Shown piece after piece: positions 8,834 to 16,805 of a stretch of DNA of 64,000 bases. Each line of letters opens with the position of its first letter. The first letter of the stretch is position 1. A program made the translations under genes and the position numbers. Where the stretch lies: positions 1 through 64,000 of the forward strand of contig NZ_WWCK01000006.1 of assembly GCF_009857435.1 (NCBI RefSeq), given 5' to 3'. The stretch comes from Duganella rivi. GTDB lineage: Bacteria > Pseudomonadota > Gammaproteobacteria > Burkholderiales > Burkholderiaceae_D. The notes beneath the pieces were generated by a model, which was given only the letters and a program-made list of their open reading frames with translations, was not told where the DNA came from and did not search any database.

Positions 8834-9807
8834 CAGTAGAACTTTTTCAAGTCCATGCCAGCGTACAGCGGCGCGACATCGGCGTAGCCGTTGAACATCA
8901 GGGTCTTGCGCTTGCGGGCGAGGAAGCCGTCTTCGCCAATGCGGCGCTCGGACGCTTGCGACCAGCGCGGGTGATCCACGTCGGGATTCACATTCGAGTA
9001 GAAGCCGTATTCATTCGGCGCAGACAGGTTCCACGAGGTGCGCGGCTGGTCTTTCACGAAGCGAATCTTGACGATGGACTTGGCCGACTTGAAGCCGTAT
9101 TTCCACGGCAGCACCATGCGCACCGGCGCGCCGTTCTGGTTCGGCAGCACTTCGCCGTACATGCCGAAGGTCAGCAGCGCCAGCGGATGGTTGGCTTCGT
9201 CGATGCGCAGGCCCTCGGTGTACGGCCATTGCAGCACGCGGCTGCCCACGCCCGGCATTTGCTTTTTGTCGGCCAGCGTGACGAATTCAACGTACTTGGC
9301 GTTGCCGGTTGGCTCGACCTTTTTGATGATCTCGGAGAACGAGTAGCCGATCCACGGAATCACCATCGACCAGCCTTCCACGCAGCGCAGGCGGTACACG
9401 CGCTCTTCCAGCGGCGCCAGCTTGAGCAGCGCATCCAGGTCGAGCGTCATCGGCTTCTTGACTTCGCCTTCGATGCTGACCGTCCACGGACGGGTTTTCA
9501 GCGTGCCGGCGTACATGGCAGGCTCGCTCTTGTCGGTGCCGAATTCGTAGTAGTTGTTGTAGGTGGTGGCGTCTTTGAACGCGGTTTGCTTGTCCATCGC
9601 CGAGTAGGCGGGATTGAGCTTGGCCGGCAGCTTGGCGCCGGTCTGCGCGAACGCCTCGCGGTTGGCCATCTCCAGCAGCGCGGCGCTGCCGACCGCGCCC
9701 ATGGCGATCTGTTTCATGAATTTGCGGCGCGATTCGTATATTTCGCGCGGCGTGATTTCAGAGGAAAACGGCAGGTCGATACCGTTGGGACTGCGCTTGA
9801 TCAGCAT
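8833..9807 (-). CDS. msrP: MsrP, periplasmic protein-methionine-sulfoxide reductase catalytic subunit
   Basis: MsrP (YedY) is a molybdopterin enzyme that reduces protein methionine sulfoxide in the periplasm. Residues 27-33 (RRKFMKQ) form a twin-arginine export signal followed by a hydrophobic stretch. Cys142 in VYRLRCVEGWSMV is the expected molybdenum ligand, within a sulfite-oxidase-type fold. Length 324 residues matches the family. It is the first gene of the msrPQ pair and lies about 70 bases downstream of ccsB on the same strand in window terms, with no clear terminator between. Confidence 0.95.
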   Translation of the reverse strand: MLIKRSPNGIDLPFSSEITPREIYESRRKFMKQIAMGAVGSAALLEMANREAFAQTGAKLPAKLNPAYSAMDKQTAFKDATTYNNYYEFGTDKSEPAMYAGTLKTRPWTVSIEGEVKKPMTLDLDALLKLAPLEERVYRLRCVEGWSMVIPWIGYSFSEIIKKVEPTGNAKYVEFVTLADKKQMPGVGSRVLQWPYTEGLRIDEANHPLALLTFGMYGEVLPNQNGAPVRMVLPWKYGFKSAKSIVKIRFVKDQPRTSWNLSAPNEYGFYSNVNPDVDHPRWSQASERRIGEDGFLARKRKTLMFNGYADVAPLYAGMDLKKFY

Positions 9808-9877
9808 GATGGCTCCGGTAGATTCGTGTAGGGCTCAACCTTACACCAATCCGCCGAAGCAAATATTAAACTTCCGT

Positions 9878-11041
9878 TTACAACTTGCCATAGGAGTGCA
9901 AGCCGGACAGGAACATGTTGACGCCAAGGAAAGCAAAGGTGGTCACCAGCAGGCCCACCAGCGCCCACCATGCCGCCGGACGGCCGCGCAGGCCGTTCAT
10001 CAAGCGCATGTGCAGCCACGCCGCGTAGTTGAGCCAGACGATCAGCGCCCAGGTTTCTTTCGGGTCCCACGACCAGTAGCCGCCCCACGCTTCCGCCGCC
10101 CACAGCGCGCCCAGGATGGTCGCAATCGTAAAGAACGCGAAACCGGCCGAGATGGCCTTGTACATCACGTCGTCCAGCACTTCTTCCGACGGCAGGCGGT
10201 CTTTCAGGTAGCCCGAGGTTTTCAGCAGGTAGGCCGAAGCCACCATTGCCGCCAAGGCAAAGTTGCCGTAACCGATAAAGTTGGCCGGCACGTGGATTTT
10301 CATCCACCAGCTTTGCAGCGCCGGCAGCAGCGGCTGGATGTCGGCGGCGTTGCGCGAGGTGGTGTACCACATCAGGAAGCCGATCGCGGCCGAGATCACC
10401 AGCAGCACGAACGGGCCCATTTGACGGGTGGCGTAGCGCTGCTCGAAGTACAGGTAGAACATCGCGGTGATCAGCGAGAACAGGATGAATACTTCGTACA
10501 GGTTGGAGACCGGGATGTGGCCGACGTCGGCGCCGATCAGGTAGGACTCGAACCAGCGCACCATCATGGCAGTCCAGCCCAGCACCACGGCGGCCCAGCA
10601 CAGCTTGGAGCCGATGCTCGACGCCGCGCCCGAACGGCCGGCAAAGCCGAGCCAGTAGAACACGGTGGAGATCACGAACATCACGCTCATCCACAGCACC
10701 GCCGATTGGCTGGACAGCATCATGCGCAGCCAGAATTTCTTGGTGCCGTTGTCGAGCACGCCCGCGTACATGAAGATCGCCCACAGCGACAGCAGCGCCA
10801 CCAGCGGCATCAGCCAGCGCACCGGTTTCCAGTGCCAGCCCAGTGCGGCAAAGGTCGGCACGGCGGCGATCAGGATGGCTTGCTCGTAGACGTCCATGAA
10901 GTGGCCGTAGCGGTTCAGCGCGAACACCGCGCCAGCTAACAAGGCCAGCGCGTACAGCCAGTCGATCACGGTCAGGCGCTTGAAGTAGCCGGGCGCCTGC
11001 TGGTAGGTTTGCGAGGTTTGCTGGGATTGGGTCAGTTCCAT
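9878..11041 (-). CDS. ccsB: System II cytochrome c biogenesis protein CcsB (ResC/CcsA type)
   Basis: This membrane protein of the System II heme-handling complex presents heme for attachment to apocytochromes c at the outer face of the inner membrane. The 387-residue sequence has about eight membrane helices and the WWD-type tryptophan-rich motif GGYWSWDPKETWALIVW near residue 315. Naming varies: TIGR03144 calls this subunit CcsB, while others call it CcsA or ResC. It starts 13 bases after the resB stop, so the pair is an operon. Confidence 0.93.
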   Translation of the reverse strand: MELTQSQQTSQTYQQAPGYFKRLTVIDWLYALALLAGAVFALNRYGHFMDVYEQAILIAAVPTFAALGWHWKPVRWLMPLVALLSLWAIFMYAGVLDNGTKKFWLRMMLSSQSAVLWMSVMFVISTVFYWLGFAGRSGAASSIGSKLCWAAVVLGWTAMMVRWFESYLIGADVGHIPVSNLYEVFILFSLITAMFYLYFEQRYATRQMGPFVLLVISAAIGFLMWYTTSRNAADIQPLLPALQSWWMKIHVPANFIGYGNFALAAMVASAYLLKTSGYLKDRLPSEEVLDDVMYKAISAGFAFFTIATILGALWAAEAWGGYWSWDPKETWALIVWLNYAAWLHMRLMNGLRGRPAAWWALVGLLVTTFAFLGVNMFLSGLHSYGKL

Positions 11042-11054
11042 TTTCTTCTCCGGC

Positions 11055-13133
11055 TTATGCTGCTTGTGGCAGCTTTTGCTTCAGTGTTTCAAATTCGCGT
11101 TCAAAGTCCAGTGTTTTGCGCTGGGTGCTCATGGCCATCAGGGCCTCAGTACCGTTGGCGTCGTCCTTGATCCAAATCCACAGGCGGCGCTCGCGGATGT
11201 AGAACATGGCAAACACGCCCAGCACCAGGAACAGGCAGCCAAGGTAGACCACGTTCTTGCCCGGCGAGCGCGTCACCTGGAACACCGAGGCCTGGATGTG
11301 GGTGAAGTCTTCCAGTTGCAGGTAGACCGGCGCGCCGTAGAAGAAGGCGTCCGACAAGGCGTTGGTGGCCAGTTGCAGGAAGCGTGCATGCGTTTCGTCC
11401 TCGGCGACGGCCGGCAAGCCGTCCTTGGCGCGCGCGGCTTGCCACAAGTCCCACAAGCTGCCGTTGAGGATTTTCATGACCACGTCGGCGGCTTTCTCTT
11501 GCTCGCCGGCCGGGATTTTTTCGAGGAATTGCGAGATGCCCATGAAGCCTGCGGCCTTATCGTCACCGGCGAAAATGCTCAGGCTTTTCTCGGCCGACGC
11601 TTGCAGCTGGGTGCGCAGCGCATCGCCTGCCGAGGATTTCGGCGTGGCGCGCTCGGCGTAGCGCTGGGCGGCAGCGGCGCGCATTGCCGGATCGTGCAGC
11701 GCGGCGCGCAGGCGCATCCATTCGGTGACGCTGTGGGCGTCGTCGGCCGGGATGCGCAGGTAGCTGAAATTGTCCGATGGGTTGGCGCGCATGCCGGCGA
11801 GGAAGACGGTGGCGCCGTCCACGGTCACGGGCTGCATGTAGTTCTGGTATTCGCGCGCCTGGCCGGTTTTGTCGCGCAGTTTGTAGCTGACGCTTGGGCC
11901 GACGTTTTTCAGGTTTTTGTTGTTAGCGTTTTTGCCTGCGGAGCCCATGTGCTCGCCCAGTTCTTCCTGCAAGCTCTTGCCTTTTTTGACGGCGCGCGGG
12001 TCGTCGGTCGGGCCGACGTTTTCCACGTTGAATGGACGGAAGCCCGACCACTCGACGGTGTAGGCATCGCCGAGCGGCGTGGTCGCGCCAACTTCGCCGG
12101 CGATGTCGAAACGCTTGCTGTCGTTGCCGGTCATTGGGAAGCCGGTGAGCTTCAGTTTGCTGCCGCCGTCTTCAAAGCTGGACTGGTAGATCGCCACGCC
12201 TTTGAAGATCAGCGGCTTGTTGACTTCGATGGTGGCTTTGGCCGTTTCGCCGGTCTGGTTGTCGCGCACTTCCACGTCGCTGGCAAACAGCTTGGGCATG
12301 CCGGTGCTGTAGAAATCGATGGTGAATTTTTTCAGGTTGATGGTGAACGGCAGCTCCTGGATCAACACGCCGTCCGGGCGCGCGAGGATGGCGGTGCTGC
12401 TGTTCTGCCCTTCCGGGATCATGGTGTTGCCGCGGAAGGTAGGGTTGCTGGTGCTGAGGCGGTGCTCGGGCGGCACTTGCGAAATCAGGCCGCTGCCGTT
12501 GAACGGCGTCTTAGCGAGGAACCATTCCTGCATGCGGATCGGCACATCGGAATCGAGCAAGCCGCCGAGGCAAATAATCACAATCGCGCTGTGCGCAAAG
12601 ATGTAGCCGAACTTGTTGGCCGCGCCCTGCTTGGCCGCTACCAGCGTGCCGTTTTCTTTCTCGACCAGCTTGACCTTGTAGCCAGCATCGGCAAGGCGCG
12701 CTGCGCTTTGCTGCGCCAGCGCGCTGCGGCCCAGCGGCGACTGCCACTGCATCTTGTGATGGAAATTCAGCAGAGAATTCTCGCGCACATTTTCGCGCCA
12801 GCTGCGCATATCTTTCAGCATCTTCGGTGCATTGCGCACGATGCACAGCGTGGTCGAAATCACCAGCACGGCCATCAGCAGCAAGAACCACCACGCCGAG
12901 TACACGGTGTAAAGGCCGATCTTGCGGAACACTTCGTACCAGAACGGGCCGAATTGATTGATGTAGTTGGAACTCGCCTCGCCCTGCTTCATCACGGTGC
13001 CGATCACAGCGGCAATCGCGATCATCGCCAGCAAGGCGATCGCGAAACGCATGGAGGAAATCAGTTCAACGATTTCACCGACAATGGGGCGGCGGGTTTT
13101 CAGCTGGATGCCGGTGGTGCTTGGGCTACTCAT
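11055..13133 (-). CDS. resB: ResB family cytochrome c biogenesis protein
   Basis: ResB (Ccs1) is the partner of the ResC-type subunit in System II cytochrome c synthesis. The protein has 692 residues, with membrane segments near residues 29-50, 84-105 and 170-190, a very large periplasmic domain, and a final helix (VVYLGCLFLVLGVFAMFYI) near residue 640. It lies directly upstream of ccsB and downstream of a cytochrome c4 gene, which is a likely client of the complex. Confidence 0.92.
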   Translation of the reverse strand: MSSPSTTGIQLKTRRPIVGEIVELISSMRFAIALLAMIAIAAVIGTVMKQGEASSNYINQFGPFWYEVFRKIGLYTVYSAWWFLLLMAVLVISTTLCIVRNAPKMLKDMRSWRENVRENSLLNFHHKMQWQSPLGRSALAQQSAARLADAGYKVKLVEKENGTLVAAKQGAANKFGYIFAHSAIVIICLGGLLDSDVPIRMQEWFLAKTPFNGSGLISQVPPEHRLSTSNPTFRGNTMIPEGQNSSTAILARPDGVLIQELPFTINLKKFTIDFYSTGMPKLFASDVEVRDNQTGETAKATIEVNKPLIFKGVAIYQSSFEDGGSKLKLTGFPMTGNDSKRFDIAGEVGATTPLGDAYTVEWSGFRPFNVENVGPTDDPRAVKKGKSLQEELGEHMGSAGKNANNKNLKNVGPSVSYKLRDKTGQAREYQNYMQPVTVDGATVFLAGMRANPSDNFSYLRIPADDAHSVTEWMRLRAALHDPAMRAAAAQRYAERATPKSSAGDALRTQLQASAEKSLSIFAGDDKAAGFMGISQFLEKIPAGEQEKAADVVMKILNGSLWDLWQAARAKDGLPAVAEDETHARFLQLATNALSDAFFYGAPVYLQLEDFTHIQASVFQVTRSPGKNVVYLGCLFLVLGVFAMFYIRERRLWIWIKDDANGTEALMAMSTQRKTLDFEREFETLKQKLPQAA

Positions 13134-13180
13134 GCGTGTTCAGGTTCTTTAAAAATAGTTAGCAGCCGCAGCATACCAAC

Positions 13181-13220
13181 AAAAAGGGCAGCATGCTCAC
13201 GCCGCCGCCCCTTCTTTTTT
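13181..13220 (-). terminator. Possible terminator between cytochrome c4 and resB
   Basis: On the minus strand an AAGGGGC arm pairs with GCCCTT (one bulged base) across a GC-rich loop and is followed by five T. It would partly separate the cytochrome gene from resB. The stem is imperfect. Confidence 0.4.
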
Positions 13221-13246
13221 ACCGCTCCGATGCAGTTACGCCAACA

Positions 13247-13921
13247 TTATTTCAAGCCTGCTACGTAATCGGCGACGGCCTTCATTTCCTCATCCGACAT
13301 GCGCTTGGCGATGGCAGCCATCTCCAGGCTCTTGCGGGTGCCGGCCTTGAACAAGCCCAGCTGTGCCACGGTGTAGTCCTGATGCTGGCCCGACAGACGC
13401 GGGTACTGCACCGGGATGCCGGCGCCCGAGGCGCCGTGACAGCTGGCGCAGGCCGGAACGTTTTTCTCGGCGATGCCGCCACGGTAAATCTTCTTGCCCA
13501 GCTCGATGGTGTCCTTGTTCTTGGCCGCGCCCGGTTTGGCCGCTTGCGTCACCAGCCATGCCGCGACGTTGTGCTTTTCCTCGTCGGTCAGCATCTTGGC
13601 GTAGGTGGTCATGACCGGTTGATTCCGGTCAGGCGTCGTAAAGTTCACTAACTGCTTGTACAGATAGCCTTCGTGCTGGCCAGCCAGCTTGGGATTGGCA
13701 ACGATGGTGGAATTGCCGCCGGCGCCGTGGCAGGACACGCAAGCCGGCAGGCCGCGCGCGGCGTCGCCGTCGGTGTACAGGGTAGCGCCCTTGGCGGGAT
13801 CGATCTTGGGAGCAGCGGGCTGGGCGGGCTTCTTGTCCTCGGCGGAAGCGGAGGCGGTGGCCGAGACGGCCAGCACGGCGACGAGCAGCGATTTTACAAA
13901 CGGTGAAAACACACTATTCAT
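13247..13921 (-). CDS. Cytochrome c4, di-heme periplasmic cytochrome
   Basis: Cytochrome c4 carries electrons in the periplasm, usually to terminal oxidases. The signal peptide is followed by two heme-binding motifs, C61-V-S-C-H65 and C158-A-S-C-H162, in two homologous domains. Candidate axial methionines occur in PVMTTYAKML and in the SLEMAAIAKRM segment. Length 224 residues fits the family. The ATG follows an AGGGTG ribosome site. It is upstream of the System II genes needed for its own heme attachment. Confidence 0.93.
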   Translation of the reverse strand: MNSVFSPFVKSLLVAVLAVSATASASAEDKKPAQPAAPKIDPAKGATLYTDGDAARGLPACVSCHGAGGNSTIVANPKLAGQHEGYLYKQLVNFTTPDRNQPVMTTYAKMLTDEEKHNVAAWLVTQAAKPGAAKNKDTIELGKKIYRGGIAEKNVPACASCHGASGAGIPVQYPRLSGQHQDYTVAQLGLFKAGTRKSLEMAAIAKRMSDEEMKAVADYVAGLK

Positions 13922-14070
13922 TAAAGCACCCTAGTAGGAGTCTAAAAAGTTATGCACCAAAGTGTCTCGCTGCAAGCACCAAACCGTGCATAGAAGCACT
14001 TGGTAACCACTCATTGTACAATAGCTTAAAAAAATTCCTGCTTTAAACTGTTGCTTTTTCCCCAATCCCC
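13922..14070. promoter_or_regulatory. Divergent promoter region, cytochrome c4 / engB
   Basis: A 149-base AT-rich gap between divergent genes. A palindromic ATTGTACAAT near 14013-14022 could supply -10-like sequence on both strands, but no convincing -35 element was found for either. Confidence 0.35.
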
Positions 14071-14766
14071 ATGTCCAAACTCTGGCAAGCCCGTTTCTTC
14101 ACGACCGTAAACCAACTACGCGAACTCCCCGACACCCACGTGCCGGAGATCGCTTTTGCAGGTCGTTCCAATGCCGGTAAATCGACCGCCATCAATATTT
14201 TGTGTAATCAGAAAGGCTTGGCCTTCGCGTCCAAGACGCCGGGCCGCACCCAGCACATCAACTTCTTCTCGATCGGCGGCGCGCACGTAGCGCAGCACCG
14301 CAAGGATCCAACCATCGTCGAGGAGATTCAAGCCCTGCTGGTCGACTTGCCCGGCTACGGCTATGCGGAAGTGTCCGGCTCGGCCAAGCTGCACTGGCAG
14401 CGCCTGCTGGGCGACTACGTGCAGCGCCGCGACCAACTGGCCGCGCTGATCTTGATTATGGACTCGCGCCGTCCATTTACCGAGCTGGATATCCAGATGC
14501 TGGAATGGTTCGCGCCAACCGGCAAGCCGATCCATTGCATTCTGACCAAGGTTGACAAGCTGAACCGCGAAGAATCGATCACTGTGCTGCGCCAGGCGAA
14601 AGCCAAGCTGGACAGCTATGTCGATGAAGATGGCGAAGGTTTTCCGTTCACCGTGCAGTTGTTCTCGGCCGTGAAGCGCGTCGGCATCGACGAAGCTAAC
14701 GACAAGATTCTGGAACTGGCCGGCCTTTTAGACAATGATTTAGAAGAAAGCGATAGTGATGAGTAA
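14071..14766 (+). CDS. engB: Ribosome biogenesis GTPase EngB (YihA/YsxC)
   Basis: EngB is an essential GTPase that assists assembly of the large ribosomal subunit. GTPase motifs are complete: G1 GRSNAGKST (31-39), G2 Thr60 in TPGRT, G3 DLPGYGYA (92-99), G4 TKVDK and G5-like FSAVK. Residues 71-90 form an insert (AHVAQHRKDPTIV onward) longer than in the E. coli protein. Length is 231 residues. There is no strong ribosome site before 14071. The 3' end overlaps hemB by 8 bases. Confidence 0.95.
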   Translation: MSKLWQARFFTTVNQLRELPDTHVPEIAFAGRSNAGKSTAINILCNQKGLAFASKTPGRTQHINFFSIGGAHVAQHRKDPTIVEEIQALLVDLPGYGYAEVSGSAKLHWQRLLGDYVQRRDQLAALILIMDSRRPFTELDIQMLEWFAPTGKPIHCILTKVDKLNREESITVLRQAKAKLDSYVDEDGEGFPFTVQLFSAVKRVGIDEANDKILELAGLLDNDLEESDSDE

Positions 14767-15760
14767 AGCAGCAGCGCAATTCCCCGCCATCCGCATGCGC
14801 CGCATGCGCCGCGACCCGTTCTCCCGCGCGCTGATGCGCGAGAACGTGTTGACGCCGTCGGATCTGATCTACCCGGTGTTCATCCTCGAAGGCACACACC
14901 AGCGCGAAGCGGTGGCGTCGATGCCGGGCGTGGAGCGCGTGTCGGTGGATCTGCTGTTGAAGGTGGCGGAGGAATGCGTGGCGCTGGGCATCCCGGTGCT
15001 GGCGCTGTTCCCGGTGATCGATGTATCGAAGAAAACGCCGGACGGCATTGAAGCTACCAACCCGGATGGTCTGGTGCCGCGCGCCGTGCGCACGCTGAAG
15101 CAAGCGTTCCCGGAGCTGGGCGTGCTGACCGACATCGCGCTCGATCCGTACACCAGCCACGGCCAGGACGGCTTGATCGATGAGAACGGCTACGTCATCA
15201 ACGACATCACCACCGATATGCTGATTCGCCAAGCGCTGTGCCATGCGGACGCGGGCGTGGATGTGGTGGCGCCGTCGGACATGATGGATGGCCGCATCGG
15301 TGCGATCCGCGCGGCGCTGGAAGCGGCGGGCCATATTCATACGCGCATCATGGCGTACTCAGCGAAGTATGCATCGGCCTTCTACGGCCCGTTCCGCGAT
15401 GCGGTCGGCTCGGCGGCCAATCTCGGCAAGGGCGACAAGAACCAGTACCAGATGGATCCGGCCAACAGCGACGAAGCGCTGCGCGAAGTCGGCCTCGATC
15501 TGGCCGAAGGTGCGGACATGGTGATGGTCAAGCCGGGCATGCCCTACCTGGACATCGTGCGCCGCGTGAAAGAAGAATTCAAGGTGCCGACCTTTGCCTA
15601 CCAGGTCAGCGGCGAGTACGCCATGATCAAGGCCGCCGCGCAAAACGGCTGGCTCGATCACGACAAGGTGATGATGGAATCGCTGCTGGCTTTCAAGCGC
15701 GCCGGCGCCGACGGCATCCTCACCTACTTCGCGCTCGACGCCGCCCGCAAGCTCAAATAA
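14759..15760 (+). CDS. hemB: Delta-aminolevulinic acid dehydratase (porphobilinogen synthase)
   Basis: HemB joins two 5-aminolevulinate molecules into porphobilinogen in heme synthesis. The two Schiff-base lysines are Lys203 (AYSAKYASAFYG) and Lys258 (MVMVKPG). The metal-site segment reads IALDPYTSHGQDG, with Asp instead of the Cys cluster of zinc enzymes, so this is the magnesium-responsive aspartate type. ATG 14759 is used; a GTG at 14756 directly precedes it. It overlaps engB and faces a convergent gene 12 bases away. Confidence 0.96.
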   Translation: MSKAAAQFPAIRMRRMRRDPFSRALMRENVLTPSDLIYPVFILEGTHQREAVASMPGVERVSVDLLLKVAEECVALGIPVLALFPVIDVSKKTPDGIEATNPDGLVPRAVRTLKQAFPELGVLTDIALDPYTSHGQDGLIDENGYVINDITTDMLIRQALCHADAGVDVVAPSDMMDGRIGAIRAALEAAGHIHTRIMAYSAKYASAFYGPFRDAVGSAANLGKGDKNQYQMDPANSDEALREVGLDLAEGADMVMVKPGMPYLDIVRRVKEEFKVPTFAYQVSGEYAMIKAAAQNGWLDHDKVMMESLLAFKRAGADGILTYFALDAARKLK

Positions 15761-15772
15761 AAGTCGGGGATT

Positions 15773-16702
15773 TTAACGGTACGGCCGCTTGTAGTCGGGG
15801 AAGAATTCCTTCATCAAGAAGGAGAACATCTGGGCCTCGTCCGCTGGACGGGTGCTCAGGGTGACGGTGCGGCCCTGGCGCTGCGACTGGAACGGCACTT
15901 CTTCCGGCCAGTCTTTGCGGATCAGTTCCATCACGCGGTGGATGATCGCGGTTTCAATGTCCACCTCGGCGCCACGCTCGACGTGCACCGCTTGCAGCCA
16001 CTCACGCTTGAAGTTCGAATTCCAGTGGCGGAATTTGATGTCGGCCGAGGTCAGGCGCAGGTCGACAATCTCCAGCAAACCACCCTTCTGCTCCCGCTCG
16101 CCACTGGCCGAACGGCCTTGCGCGCCCATGATGTTGGCCATGGCGATGCGCTTGCCGCGTTCGGCTTCGGTCTCGGCTGGCTGCTGCGGCGTTGGCTGCG
16201 GATTCTGCGCTTCGCGCGCGGCGCGGCGCTTGGCGATCATTTCCGACATGTCTTGTTCCGGCGGCGGCGTCATGGTCGCTTGTACCGGCGGCACGTAGGT
16301 TTCCAGCTTCGGCTGGGCCGGCGCAGGCGCGCTGCGGCTCACGGTCGGCTTCTGCGGCGCAGGTTTGACGGCTTTCGGCTTTTCCGGCTTGACTACCGGC
16401 TTGACCGGTTTCTTCGGCTCGTTCAGCGGCGCGATGTAGACCATTTCGCCGCGCTTGGCGGTGGCCGGCTTGACCGGCTTGTGCGACGGCGCCAGCAGGT
16501 AGTACAGCACGCCCAGCAAGTGCAAGGCGATCGAAATGCCGATGCCGATGCGCTGGTTCTTGGACTTACGTTCCCACGTGGCGTAGCCTTCCTGTGCTGA
16601 AGGCAGGCGCTGGCCGCAAGTCTCGCAATATTCGGAATGCGCGGAGAGGATATGGGAATCGTGGTGCAAGATGCAAACCTTGGGGAACGCAGAAGTCGTC
16701 AA
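15773..16702 (-). CDS. Unrecognised membrane protein: zinc-ribbon-like N-terminus, TonB-like linker, C-terminal domain
   Basis: I do not recognise this 309-residue protein. Residues 10-30 contain Cys10, Cys26 and Cys29 plus several His, with YCETCG resembling half a zinc ribbon. One membrane helix lies at about 52-71. Residues 72-165 are rich in Pro, Lys and Val-Lys-Pro repeats, as in TonB. Residues 205-309 form a compact soluble domain (from GGLLEIVDLRL to the FFPDYKRPYR end). The start is a TTG at 16702 with no clear ribosome site, so the N-terminus is uncertain. It is convergent with hemB. The layout suggests a cytoplasmic sensor joined to a periplasmic domain; function unknown. Confidence 0.7.
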   Translation of the reverse strand: MTTSAFPKVCILHHDSHILSAHSEYCETCGQRLPSAQEGYATWERKSKNQRIGIGISIALHLLGVLYYLLAPSHKPVKPATAKRGEMVYIAPLNEPKKPVKPVVKPEKPKAVKPAPQKPTVSRSAPAPAQPKLETYVPPVQATMTPPPEQDMSEMIAKRRAAREAQNPQPTPQQPAETEAERGKRIAMANIMGAQGRSASGEREQKGGLLEIVDLRLTSADIKFRHWNSNFKREWLQAVHVERGAEVDIETAIIHRVMELIRKDWPEEVPFQSQRQGRTVTLSTRPADEAQMFSFLMKEFFPDYKRPYR

Positions 16703-16805
16703 AATGGAGCCATAGTGCCAGAGTCCCGCTCTTTTGGGAACCGCGCAGGATAGCCACTTTACAAGTTCCGGCCCTTGACGGGTGTTACTGTATGTATCAA
16801 TCGCT

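Noticed and set aside
11064..13268. A 734-residue open frame opposite resB
   Set aside because: It mirrors the resB coding frame and has no signal, domain or ribosome site of its own.
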